Shown: positions 50,382 to 60,777, counted from the stretch's first letter. The stretch: DNA of 64,000 bases from Brasenia schreberi (GCA_036023115.1 JAYKKT010000074.1:8082501-8146500), one strand, 5' to 3'. Numbers and translations are program-made. Notes: generated from the sequence alone by a model not told the origin.

Positions 50382-51100
50382 ATATATATATATATATAAA
50401 AGAATTAGTAAATGTACATACACATCCATATAAAAATCTTCTTAAAATGTTTTCACCGTTTAATTGGTGGAATCAACTATAGAGATTTGATGTTTTAATG
50501 CATCATTTACCTTAAGTTTTTTTATTACTTATATAGTTAAAGATAGGAGTGTGAAGATGTATGTATGTATGTATGTATACAACACATGCAAGCTCTCGCA
50601 TATGTTGTATGTTTGTCTATTTATAGTATAAATGCAACCAAATATACTCAATTTTTGTTAGTCTCGATGCCAACTTATGTATACCTTGGGGCTGGTAAGA
50701 GGGCTCACAACTAAAGCTGAATGAACCAACCGTGACCTTAATGACACCAATGGGAGCTAGCTTGTTTAATTACAGATTTTTTTTGTTTTATTGGGAATTA
50801 ATTTCTTAATACAAAATGTTCATTTAAAAGTTGGCTTAGTGAAAGCTATGTCATGAAAGTGAATCTTTTGGCTGAACCAGCCGAACGCCAGTGTGATCTT
50901 GTTTACAACCAGATTGAATTTTGACCTGAACCAAAATTATGACATGTTGATCCAAACAAGTAGGCTCGCGCAAACCCAGCTCATTTACTGATCCAAATCC
51001 CAAATCATATATTAAGTATCGAACACATGACATGCTTATCCAAACACATGCCCGCATACGCTTTTATTAACTTGGTCATTACATCGATAATGCTTTTCTA
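50140..51100. other. Spacer with (CT)n and (TATG)n microsatellites
   Basis: (CT)n occupies 50342-50379, followed by a TA tract; (TATG)n is at about 50558-50578. No gene is recognised. Confidence 0.5.
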
Positions 51101-51135
51101 TTATTGGAAATTGATTGCAATTGCTTAAGTAGGCA

Positions 51136-52109
51136 TTAGTCCTTCCTGCTTTTGCTTCTTTTCCACAACAAGAGCCTTCTCTGCTTTGGCATTTTGGCCG
51201 GCACTGGGGTGGTGCAAGAAATCTCGCCGACCGGGCTGAGATCCAAATCCTCCGGGCAATTCCAGAAGCACGCTTCCCTCCTCTTCTTCCTTATGGCAGT
51301 TAGAACTGCGTCTCGGTCGCATATTCCCCAAACAGTCACCTTCTGAAGCTCGTATTCTACATGCACCGAGTATATTCCTGCAACAAGTCAGGACTACTGA
51401 GTATATTCCAAATCCAAAACCAAATTGTAAGAGAGTTGCATCCAAGTTATGACCACTGGGAATTAAATTCAATTGTCTAAGTAGGCATTGATCCTATCTG
51501 TTTTCGCTTCCTTTTCCACAACAAGAGCCTTCTCTCGCTTGGCATTTTGGCCGGCACCGGGACCCCCTATCAGGTATGTCATCTCGCCACAAGCAATGCC
51601 GGATCTAGAAACACCTTTGGGGTAAGGGGAATAGCCCCTTGAGTAGTTTTGAGTCAGGTGAACTATGTATTATAGCCCATGAATCCCACCATGGCCAATA
51701 AACTTTGTTGTCGCTTAATTTTCAAATTGTTAGGTGAGATGAACGCCCACCTCTGTTTAATGTAGATCTGCCACTGGCCATAAACCACGAATGCAGTAGA
51801 TGACTCACTTTGGGGTGAGGTAGGGCATATACCTCACTCAAAATCTGAAAAATTCTTGAGTTTGCAGGTGTATATAGAGAAATGAAGAATGTGAAATACA
51901 ATGTGTTACCGAAAAACGAAGAATTCTTGGTCACTATATATAAGAAAATGCAAGTGTTTTGTGGATCATACTAGGTTACTACCTTTGAAGCGCGCCAAGG
52001 CTTTCTTGATCTTCTTCTCGCAGCCGTAGGAGTACAGGGGGACCCTCATTTCCACATACTGAGCCTCGACATTCTGGCCGCTTGCCGGAAATACTTGGTA
52101 GCTCGCCAT
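51136..52109 (-). CDS. HMA-domain metal-associated protein without CaaX box (HPP-like), two exons
   Basis: Exon 1 is 52109-51983 and exon 2 is 51377-51136 (minus strand), giving 122 aa; the intron is GT-AG, phase 1. The N-terminus MASYQVFPASGQNVEAQYVE leads into an HMA fold (about 17-80): MRVPLYSYGCEKKIKKAL, then VEYELQKVTVWGI, then RKKRREACFWN. The usual metal-binding CxxC has only one cysteine (SYGC), as in the plant subfamily that shares the VEAQYVE...PLYSYGCEKK pattern. Metal affinity is therefore doubtful, and a protein-binding role is possible. The basic tail ends KSRKD with no CaaX motif, so it should not be prenylated. It lies opposite in direction to the two HIPP loci on either side. 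Its intron holds a partial copy of its own second exon and a MITE. Confidence 0.88.
51458..51592 (-). repeat. Partial duplicate of exon 2 end inside the HPP intron
   Basis: About 115-135 bp, including TTTGGCCGGCACCGGGACC and CACAACAAGAGCCTTCTCTC, repeats the 3' coding end and flank of exon 2 (51107-51230) in direct orientation with some changes. It lacks the HMA part and its frame is altered. It is an exon-end relic of a local duplication. Confidence 0.7.
51593..51787. mobile_element. MITE-like element in the HPP intron
   Basis: The imperfect inverted ends are GCAATGCCGGATCTAGAAAC on the left and the reverse complement of GTAGATCTGCCACTGGC on the right. There is no coding capacity. It directly abuts the exon-2 duplicate. 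No clear target duplication is seen. Confidence 0.4.
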
Positions 52110-52447
52110 GTTGCTCCTGGCAGATAATCACGATCTCAGTGGGTAGTTGCAATGAATGCCTTCTTTGAGCATGAATAAGTGAAACTTGTTAGGCGGGCCA
52201 GTCTATTTAAAAACTCTTACAGGTTGCCTATGAAGAACCATAATGCAGATTCTCTAACTCCCAAAAGGAACTAATAAAAAATCAACAAATGAAATCCATC
52301 TCACTGTAGAGGGAAAGGTATCTTTTTTCTCGTTCAAAACTAAAACTGGTGTTTTGTAAATAACAAAAGCAGTAACACCAATTATAATGATGTAGAAATC
52401 TAATTTTTACTTTTATGATCGTTGTGGCATTTAATTTTTCTTGCACA
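52110..52447 (-). other. Upstream region of the HPP-like gene
   Basis: The first bases upstream of the ATG are leader-like. TTTAAATAGACTGG (minus strand, around 52200-52213) could serve as a TATA element. Beyond that it is spacer. Confidence 0.3.
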
Positions 52448-52565
52448 CTTGGCTAGGGGGTCGAATCACAAGTTGGTGGTCATGAGTTTGATACCTGGGG
52501 CATGCATCTGGCTTTGTCCTCTAATTGTTGGAAAATCAAATTGATCAAGATCAATTATGATAGTT
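52448..52565 (+). repeat. SINE-like repeat
   Basis: TTGGCTAGGGGG (A-box-like) and GAGTTTGATACC (B-box-like) are about 35 bp apart, followed by a CTTTGTCCTCTAATTG body. The 3' end is unclear. Confidence 0.35.
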
Positions 52566-52889
52566 ATCACCATTAGAGAAAATATTTTTTGTTAACAGGC
52601 ATCTTTACTCAAGCTAATTGGACTCCACTTAGCATGGGCTTGGTTCGATTTTGATTAACTTTGTTTGTAGTAAACCTGAGGCCGGTTCATAACCATTACA
52701 CTTAGAGCATTGACCTACTGTGCGTGCTGTGAAATGTGGGTGACCAGAACGTTTTGAGAGATCCCCACATAGCCAGGAATCTCAATATACTTTAGTTCTG
52801 ATAAACTTCAAGCAACTAGGTTGATGAAATGATATTCTTAAGCCATATCAATGATCCACTTAAGCAACTAAATGGACAATGTCAAGCAA

Positions 52890-53000
52890 CACTGGTACAA
52901 ATCTGGATTTTTCCGGTGGCTCCGAAAACCATTATTTCCGATGATTGAAACCATTGGAAATAGGTCGAAACTCCAGAAAAATGCTTAAGGTCGGAAAAAA
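52890..53000. mobile_element. Possible CACTA-type transposon terminus
   Basis: CACTGGTACAAATCTGG followed by TTTTTCCGGTGGCTCCG looks like the end of an En/Spm (CACTA) element with its subterminal CCGGTGG-type motifs. The opposite end was not found, so it would be a solo or rearranged terminus. Confidence 0.3.
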
Positions 53001-53130
53001 ATCTCAATAACCCGTGAGTATAGAATAATTATATTAATCTTCAGATACATTAATCCTTTTAATAGTCTGTAACAAAATCAAATAATGCCATCTCCCTTTT
53101 TACCTGAAAAGAAAGGAATAGTTACATATT

Positions 53131-53222
53131 TTTTTGCCACAATTGCTAAAAATAGCGGGTATGGAACTCACTACCTGCAACCTGCGAGTCGAGACCCTTA
53201 GTCAGGTGACCTATCACTGTGA
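53131..53222 (-). repeat. SINE-like repeat
   Basis: On the minus strand GTCACCTGACTAAGGGTC leads to GAGTTCCATACCC (B-box-like), and the copy ends GTGGCAAAAAAA, an A-rich 3' end. Confidence 0.35.
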
Positions 53223-53691
53223 GTGCAACAAATGGCTTCTTTCCTAAGGTGGTTTTGGAAAATAAAATATTGGTTTTAATAAACTATTAATTATGTAAGC
53301 AAATTAAAGCTGTTTGCATGCTGTCTTAGAACTAAAATGTACTGGAAGAGCATTATTTATATGGCTCTTTTTCTTAACCATGTCAGTTGTATGCAGTGAT
53401 GAGGAAGAGATTCCAATCTTCCAAAATGTGTAAAGTTTTCAGAAGAGAACCGTGACTTGGTTAACCAAGGGTGGCAAGTGTCTGGCTTTAGCAAAGGAGA
53501 AGGGTGACTTTAGGGGTGCGTTTGAATTGTGGAACAGTGGGGACGCGCGGAACGCCAAACCAGTGTTTCTAATTTGTACATAAGTTAGAAGAAAGTGATC
53601 CTTCTTTGTTCAGTAATACAATTACCCTAGGGTTATGATTTAAGTGAAAGCTTTGAAGTGCCATTTAGCAAGCTTTAGTCTTGCATCCAGA
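53223..53691. other. Spacer, no gene recognised
   Basis: No frame, RNA gene or repeat structure is supported. Confidence 0.4.
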
Positions 53692-53813
53692 GTGTTAGCT
53701 CAACGGCAGGGTGCTCTGGTGCCATTGCTGCTGGTGAGGAGTTCGCAGGAAGTGCATGCGTGAGTGTGTGTATGTGTGTGTTAGGCTTCGTCCTCCTCTT
53801 GTAACTAAAAAAA
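53692..53813 (+). mobile_element. tRNA-derived SINE, copy S2
   Basis: The head GTTAGCTCAACGGCAGGGTG and the tail TTAGGCTTCGTCCTCCTCTT plus TGTAACTAAAAAAA match copy S1 at 32510. The B-box region is damaged: GAGTTCG runs straight into GCAGGAAG. Confidence 0.7.
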
Positions 53814-53994
53814 GTGAACCCAGCTACAAGCCGTGCAATTCATTTACCAGCCTTAATAAGAAGTTCAGGGTGATCTCCAAACACTGAACACTGAAGGAAT
53901 GTGACCATCTACCAAGGTTAATGGAAGTCCATCACCATCACCAAGAGTATTCTTGGCTTCTCGCTTGCTCAAACTTAGACATGTTTCGTTTGGA

Positions 53995-54510
53995 ACAGGT
54001 TTAGGGTCAGCGAACCGAGTCAAGAATCATACGAAATTGGAATCGATTAAACCATACTCAAAGTAGGAGGCGGCCACCCAATTCAGTTACAGTTTCTCCT
54101 TTTATATCAGTGTTTTAGTGGCCTCATTTTTATTTTTATTTTTATTTTTAAGGAAGTTTCAATAAGAAGATATAAAAAATTAGATTGTAAAAATATTTTT
54201 AAAAAAGATCACAAAAGTATTGAAAAGAAATAATAAAGAATGATCTGATTCATGCTGTGTTAACAAATAAAAAATAACGCATAATAAAGCGGAAGACCAC
54301 ATGAGACAACGTGGAAACAAAGAATTCATTCATGTAGCCGACTCATCCATTATGGGAAAAGGCTTAGTTGTTGTTGTTGTTAAATTTTTAATTTTGAGCG
54401 ATTTAAGACTCAAACCGAGACCAGCCTAGTCTCGGTTCGATTCTAATTCCTGGTGTATGGAAAACTAGAACTGATGGTTTGGAACGCTCTTGAACCGGTC
54501 TGATCCGGTT
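53995..54510. repeat. Dispersed GGTTCC-rich repeat, copy 3, split by a LINE fragment
   Basis: GCGAACCGAGTCAAGAATC and GGCCACCCAATTCAG on the left, and CAAACCGAGACCAGCC and GAACCGGTCTGATCCGG on the right, match copy 2 at 43715. The RTE 3' fragment (54150-54381) lies between the halves, so the repeat is the older of the two. Confidence 0.5.
54150..54381 (+). mobile_element. RTE LINE, 3'-end fragment (copy E)
   Basis: The fragment is diverged. It matches the last 230 bp of the LINE family (AATAAGAAGATATAAAAAAT, TATTGAAAAGAAA, TAGCCGACTCATCC) and ends GGCTTAGTTGTTGTTGTTG. It shares subfamily differences with copy F at 630. Confidence 0.75.
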
Positions 54511-55320
54511 ACCGCCTAGCAGGTTTCATGTGCTTATTCTACCCGTTTATCCTCACATAGTTCCACTAACAGAGTATTAGTCGCTTAATTTGTGTGTGAA
54601 GCGTCCAATCCATTCAATGCAATAAGAGTTCTTGATTTTTGTCTTGGATATGACCAGGAGGAAGTACCATTTAAAGAACAAGCTAAGAAGAACCACACTC
54701 TCGATACTCAACAACAAAAAAAACAGCTAGTATTTATTGAAGGAAAAATGAAGAGTGATCCGATAACACGAATTGAATAGGATAAGCAAATGACTCCCCA
54801 TCTTCTCTCACACACGAGGTGCTTTCTAAGATACTACCTTTTCATTAAAGGTGATATGGACCATCAAGGTTTAGGAATATGTCATTCAAGAGCATCTATC
54901 AAATAGTTTGTATATATACATATAAATATATAAAAAAAAAATTATCGATATGGTTGGCCAATACTTTTTTTTTGGTGACATGAGCATAATTCATATTTAA
55001 AAATTGATGAGCAATAATCTTATTATATACATGCAATTAAAAAGTAACCGTTGAGTATAAGTGGACAAATTTCGAGTATATCCAATCATTCTCTATATAT
55101 ACGTGAAATTATCTACCACTATTCTCTCTAACCTTTAGAAAATCGACTAGATAATTCAAGAGTCTGAGCAGAAAAAAGATAATGCGCTTGTGCAACTTAC
55201 AGGACCTTTAGATAGTTCTTTGGTCCCGCTATGCAATGGATATTTGCTATTTATATGAAGCGCCCAAGTTCTTCAACTTACAGCATTTCTCTTTGATTTC
55301 TTTCAGTCTATTCCATACAA
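54511..55320. other. Spacer and upstream region of the HIPP pseudogene
   Basis: A 62-codon frame at 54592-54780 (+) is unrecognised. Nothing else is supported. Confidence 0.35.
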
Positions 55321-55992
55321 ATGACAATATCCAATGCTATCTCGGTAAACTCTCTCTCAGTGTATGCGTGTCTCCCATAAACCCAAATTGGTTCTCATCA
55401 TCAATTCAACAACTCGGATCAATTTTCCAGCTTATATTCGCTTGCTTTTCCATACTTGCAGATTGTTGAAATTTCTGTCACTATGGATTGTGAAGGATGA
55501 GAGAGAAAGATAAGGAAGGCAATCTCCAAATTGGAAGGTAAACAAAATATACTCATATCGAGCTTGTGTATGATATACATACACACGTAATACATACATA
55601 TATGCGTGCGTGTGTATATATATTTGACAGTGATCTATATTATCGTCCTCAAATGGACGACTCTTTGCTTGGTTTTCATGGCAGGCGTCGATACTTTAGA
55701 CGTTGATCTGGAGAAACAAAAGGTGACGGTGTCGGGGTACGTAGAGCGTCGTAAGGTTCTCAAGTCAGTGAGAAGTACGGGTAGAAGGGCAGAATTCTGG
55801 CCGTATCTATACCACCCGTACATGTCTTAGTATTATGACGATTCTACGTTCTGTCCTACGTACAACTATTACAGGCATGGATATAACGCCAGTGAGCAGG
55901 GCCACTTCCCCAACCCGATTTATTCCACGGTGGATGATGACACCGTTGCTCTCTTCAGCGATGACAACGTCCATGCCTGCAACATCATGTGA
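55321..55992 (+). pseudogene. HIPP pseudogene with two in-frame stops
   Basis: The gene model keeps three exons, 55321-55344, 55462-55537 and 55685-55992, with GT-AG introns and the same 76-nt middle exon and phases as the intact HIPP at 47223; the sum, 408 nt, is in frame. Read through its stops, it has IVEISVTMDCEG, then LEG|VDTLDVDLEKQKVTVSGYV, RAEFWPY, YNYYRHGYN and LFSDDNVHACNIM, with a CNIM CaaX box. Two nonsense codons break it: TGA at 55498-55500 replaces the second Cys of the metal-binding CxxC, and TAG at 55828-55830 follows YHPYMS. There are no frameshifts, so decay is recent or the stops are assembly errors. It resembles the HIPP branch with MDCEGC more than its neighbour. Confidence 0.85.
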
Positions 55993-56881
55993 TTTCTTTT
56001 GACGTTAATCTTTAAGATTATATTAGTAACACGCTTTGTTTATATATAAAAAAATAGCGGAAAGATTTAAGTGTTTGCAGTTGTCATGTGCGTCCTTGTA
56101 TAAATATTTGAATATATTTAATTTTTATATAAATAGTAAATTTTAGAATCCGTACTAGGTGAATGGTACATTTTTATGTTGGTTGCCTAACACTCTTCCT
56201 TTATTCGAGCTTGAAACAGATCATGTAAATATAAATAAAAGAAAATAATAAAAAATAATATAGCTTATATTATGTGTTAGCATGATAAATTATTCTATAA
56301 GAACAAGGACAAAGCTTAGCTGTTGTTGTATAATTACTAAATGCATCCTCCGATTGATGAAGGATAAAAGACTTCTTTTTACCAAATTTTCTTCATTTAC
56401 AGTGTCCCTTGTCTCACTACTTCAGTTTGCTTTCTACTATCTTTTCTCTTCACCTGCCCCTTCGCACAAAAAGTATTGAATTACTTTGGAAGGATGCTTA
56501 GTTGGTTTTGGCATTTTCAGATTGTGCTTGAGTGCGAAATGTTTGAGTAACTAAAAGGCATGCGTCTTAAAATAGGCAAAGAAAGGCCTTCAAAGTATTG
56601 AAGAGAAAAACAACAATAATCTTGCTTTTCAGAGTTAAATATGTAAATATAATATCGAGTGCAGTGTCAACCAAAAAGACCCATGTAGGGGAACCCACTT
56701 TAGTGTGATAGAAGGCATAGTTCTGATTCGCAACGGTACTAGTCTGAGTTTTCTGTTGAACGATGCAAGTGCACACTTTAAACAAAAGCTTTTACATGGT
56801 TGAGAAATTAATTCTATTACATGGTTGGTAACCCCCACCAGTAGAAGTACATCAAATAAGATCAAGCACCATATCAGGTCT
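55993..56881. other. Spacer, no gene recognised
   Basis: A short GCTTAGCTGTTGTTGT at about 56312-56328 resembles a LINE tail, but nothing upstream of it matches the LINE. Confidence 0.4.
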
Positions 56882-57063
56882 GAAAGATTAAAAAAATATG
56901 AAAGATAATACTAGTATACTCATATAAAATATGAAAGATAATATGAGTAATAAGTGACATGTTATTGATGTTCACTTATTGCTTATTGCTTTTCAATGAT
57001 ATTTTTATAACTTAAAGTTTAAAGATTAAAAAAATATGAAAGATAATACTAGTATATACTCAT
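56882..57063. repeat. 43-bp direct repeat pair
   Basis: AAAGATTAAAAAAATATGAA and the following bases through ACTCATAT occur at about 56884-56925 and 57021-57063. They differ by one TA insertion, with about 95 bp between the copies. Confidence 0.8.
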
Positions 57064-57176
57064 ATTTATGAAAAGCAATCATTAGATATCAATGTGCAAC
57101 ATCAATGTTGAGCATGATCCAATCACTCTATATAAACATATACTTATATACATAAGTATACTTTATACACATGCAC

Positions 57177-57179
57177 GTG

Positions 57180-57218
<39 letters not shown>
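57177..57218. repeat. (CA)n(TA)n microsatellite
   Basis: About ten CA dinucleotides are followed by about nine TA dinucleotides. Confidence 0.95.
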
Positions 57219-57485
57219 GGTGTCCCATGTTTGATTCATACGATCCCGCGTTTTACTGCACTTTGAAGCCAGCATTTATTGAAAGCAGTTGGAACTATAG
57301 TTCCAGATCCGTAGTCCCATCCATGCCTGTGAATCAAACACCCCCTTCAGGTCCTTCTGAGCCAACCCCCCTGGTCAGTAGGGTTTGTGACGCTTTGTAC
57401 AGTGCACTGAAGCTGATGCTTGATTGCAAACGGAACTGGAACTATAGTTCCAAGCCTGTGACTCAAACACCCCCTTTAAGGTCCT
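57219..57485. mobile_element. MITE-like repeats with the GGAACTATAGTTCC palindrome
   Basis: A 14-bp perfect palindrome, GGAACTATAGTTCC, occurs twice (about 57289-57302 and 57438-57451). Each is followed by GTGAMTCAAACACCCCCTT. The start of the block, GTTTGATTCA (57228), is the inverse of GTGACTCAAAC at the end. It is probably one MITE plus a partial tandem copy. The 157-codon frame over it is not a gene. Confidence 0.5.
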
Positions 57486-58884
57486 ATATAAAGGAAACAC
57501 ATGCACACACACACACACTCATTTCATCTCTATGTGGGATTTGGCAGATTCACTGGATTTTTTAATTTTAGTTCGTTCAGAAAATGACTTAGTTCTTCAA
57601 TCCAAAAGTATGAACCCAATATACTTTCTGGAGTACGAACCCAAGACGGTTGGCTCAAGAAATTAAGGCATTCCAATGCCCCAATCAAACCATATGTAAA
57701 GTGCTCATTTCAGGAAGGAGTTTCTTATTAACGTGGATTGCACTGCAAGCTGGCAAACATTTGCCTATATTGCGTACCGTTCTCCGTGTGCGCACAAATT
57801 GCGCATTGAGCAATAGCTCACCTAAGTGGTTGAATAAACATTCAAAGTTGTCATAAGGCTGATATCAGTTCTAGGCTCAACCTCAAACCAAACCAATCTA
57901 ATTGATCTTTAATTTTAAGAGAACGAAAGTAAATCTTTGCAAATAACCAAACCATATCATCTATTCCAGATAGGCTCAGCTCCGAACCACAGTTCACTAT
58001 TTTTTTAACAAGTGAATATATGAAACCTATAGTATATAATATATGATCTATCACATGACAAATAGCTTAGTTTATTATAGAATAAATACAATCGTTCTAT
58101 ATAATTAAGGTACCATTATACAAAGCTATGTTTACAATTTAATACTAGATCATCATATTTTCTTAGATTCATACTTCAACAGTGGTGCATCCTAGAAAAG
58201 AAGTAGCAAATTGTCCTCCTATGTTACTACCTCTATTCACGTGTACATACAAAGGTAGATATATACATATACATGTGTATATATAGAGAGAGAAAAGTCT
58301 ATGCTCAAACTCATTCATTCTTAAATCTATTCAAGCATTTTCATTATTCAGTTAATGCGATGAATGGTAGAGATATAAATTTAAAAGTGAATTGTGTTGT
58401 TGTACATTTTGTACTTTATATTTAATACATAATAATATAATTTACTTTTTAAATTTAAATCTTTGCTATTGATTGTGTTAATCGGATGGTGAAAATATTC
58501 AAGTAGATTTAAACATGAATAGATTTGAGCATATTGTCTTATATAGAGAGAATGTGTGATCCATGCTCAAATTTACTCAAGCATTTCTACCATTCAATCG
58601 ACGTGATCAACAACGAAACAATTTAAAAAGTGAAATATACTATTGTAATGTATCTTAAACCAGCGTAGCTCCACGCTATTTTCAAATAAAGAAAAGATGG
58701 AATGTAAATTACGAAAACTTGACCAGTTTAACATAATGTTCTTAAGTTATTGGGATAAGAATTTTAAGAAAATCTAGTCAAACCAGACCATGATCCATCA
58801 GATAATGGACTAGGGTTTTCTTTGCTGTCTTCTCTTCTCGCCTCCTTTCTCAAACTCTCTCTATCAAGTATCAACCAAAGCTTT
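57486..58884. other. Spacer, no gene recognised
   Basis: AT-rich, with short frames only. Two similar stretches (about 58296-58380 and 58565-58625) share TTTACTCAAGCATTTYTA-like motifs and may be an old duplication. Confidence 0.35.
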
Positions 58885-59003
58885 TGCTCATCTAGGAGGG
58901 CTCTCAGACTCCCACAACACAGGTGCGAGGGAAAGGGGTGTGTGAAGTGTGCATGTGAGTGTGTCTGTTTTAGGCTTCGTCCTCCCATTCTAACAAAAAA
59001 GAA
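58885..59003 (+). mobile_element. tRNA-derived SINE, copy S3 (3' half certain)
   Basis: The body and tail (GTGTGCATGTGAGTGTGT, then TTAGGCTTCGTCCTCCC and TCTAACAAAAAAG) match S1 and S2. The tRNA-like head is too diverged to delimit. Confidence 0.55.
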
Positions 59004-59669
59004 AAGAACAAGTATCAACGCTACCTGCCTTGCCCTCACTGAAATGCTGGACACCAACATTTCTTCTAGTGATAGGAGATTAATTGCAGATTCGAAGGCT
59101 TCGGTTTGTCAGTACTGGACTATCACCAAACTTGAAACTTTGAAGTATTGTGCTTTATTTTTGAGGATCTTTTTTAATGGTTAACCAAAAATTAGTGATT
59201 AACCGATCAAAACTAGTGGTTAACCGAATGTTAATGGAGTGGTTATGGTTTTACTTTTTTTTCCCCCAAAACCCAAGGTTATTAATAGGATTTGATAAAC
59301 AGGGCATGGGCTGATTAAACAGTCCATGCTCACTGCCTACCTGCAGTATAATGGCTCTTCTTTTTTGAGATTGAATAACAATAAAAGAAAAATTATTCCT
59401 GGTTTAGAAGAATATGATGAGTACAGCATGTGCTATTTATGTAGAAGATTTTTCTGTGCAGTTGACTACATGTTTGACAAAAAATTGGAAATATGTTGGT
59501 TATTTGATCTGTAACAATATGTCATGCAATACAAGTTCTAGGTGGTTTAAACTTTTAACGTGGGACGCAATATTAGTTTTTACATTTTTCTTAAGCTTTA
59601 TGAAAGATTCATGTAGTTGTCCTGCATATTTAGTAGTGCATGTAAGTCTGTATTACATGGTTTGTACTT
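59004..59669. other. Spacer, no gene recognised
   Basis: Frames at 59326-59677 (+) have no recognisable domain. GATTAACCGA-type short repeats occur at 59197-59230. Confidence 0.35.
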
Positions 59670-60329
59670 CTCTATAGAAACAACAACAACTAAGCCTTTT
59701 CCCATACCAGACAGGGTCGGCTACATGAATTCTTTGTTTCGAGAGAGCTCTATCATGTGTCATGTTAGAAGTTAACTCACAATAAGCTAGATCATTCTTT
59801 ATTGTTTCTTTCCAACACTTTTGTTGTCGTCCTCTACCTCTTTTAATACTCTCAAAATATAGCTTTTCATACCTTCTTATAGGTTCTTCTTTTGATCTTC
59901 TTTTTATATGTCCAAACCATCTTAAACAATATTCTCTCATTTTATCCTCTATTGGTGTCACTCCTAATTTGTTTCTAATAACCTCATTATGCATACGGTC
60001 TTTTCTTGTATGACCACTCATCCATCTCAACATCTTCAATTCTGTCACAGACATCTTTTATACATGTTGATGATTAACTGCCCAACACTCATAACTATAA
60101 AACATGGCAGGTGTAATTGATGCTCTATAATATTTACCTTTAACTTTAATGGTATCTTCTTATCACAAAGAATACTTGATGCTCCTCTCCATTTTAACCA
60201 AAACATTAATTCTATGCGTAACATCTCCATCAATTCTTCCATCACTCTGAAAAATTGATCCTAGGTATTTAAAACTTTTTTTTAGGGATGCAATATGTGC
60301 TAATTTTAATTTTTATGTCCTCTTAGAAA
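59670..60329 (-). mobile_element. RTE LINE copy D, 5'-truncated
   Basis: The element is about 59681-60319. Its (TTG)n tail is at 59681-59690, followed (minus strand) by a 133-codon open 3'-domain frame (59653-60054: MLRWMSGHTRKDRMHNEV, HVADPV). The flanks CTCTATAGAAA (59670-59680) and CTCTTAGAAA (60320-60329) are a probable target duplication with one indel. The long frame and close match to the family suggest it is among the younger copies. Confidence 0.88.
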
Positions 60330-60490
60330 GGCTAAATAATTTTTATAAGAACTTCCAAAGTGCATGCGAGTGACCCTTCAGATGGTTCCAAGTGGCTAAG
60401 TCCAGGGACCCTTTGATAGGTTTCCAAACTAACGGACATTTGGGTGGCTGGGCCGCATGGACACTGCAGATTGGATGGCTTAGCAACTTT

Positions 60491-60777
60491 AGTTGGTATG
60501 GAACGACCAAGTCCTAATGCTGTGGTGTAGTAATAGCACTAAGCACGATAAGAGATATCTTGGTGGTAGGCTAGATGGAGCAGCTAGGCTGTGAAGCAGG
60601 ATTTGGCTACAATAAATCACGATATAAAATAGTACTTCTGTTTTATTTGGTATGAAACAACTAAGTCCTACGCTGTGGTGTAGTAATAGCACTTCAGCAA
60701 GATATGAAATGTCTTGTAAAAGTATTTAACTTTTTCAGAGACCATTTCAAATATAAAATAGTACTTCTGTTTTAGTT
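60491..60777. repeat. Diverged tandem duplication of about 150 bp
   Basis: GCTGTGGTGTAGTAATAGCA recurs at about 60518 and 60672, inside a 72-bp repeated block. ATAAAATAGTACTTCTGTTT recurs at about 60624 and 60753. The two units overlap as a 1.9-copy tandem repeat. Confidence 0.7.

Noticed and set aside
56300..56330. Possible LINE tail (GCTTAGCTGTTGTTGT)
   Set aside because: Only about 16 bases fit and nothing upstream resembles the LINE 3' domain.
57092..57565. 157-codon plus-strand frame
   Set aside because: It runs through a CA/TA microsatellite and duplicated MITE sequence.
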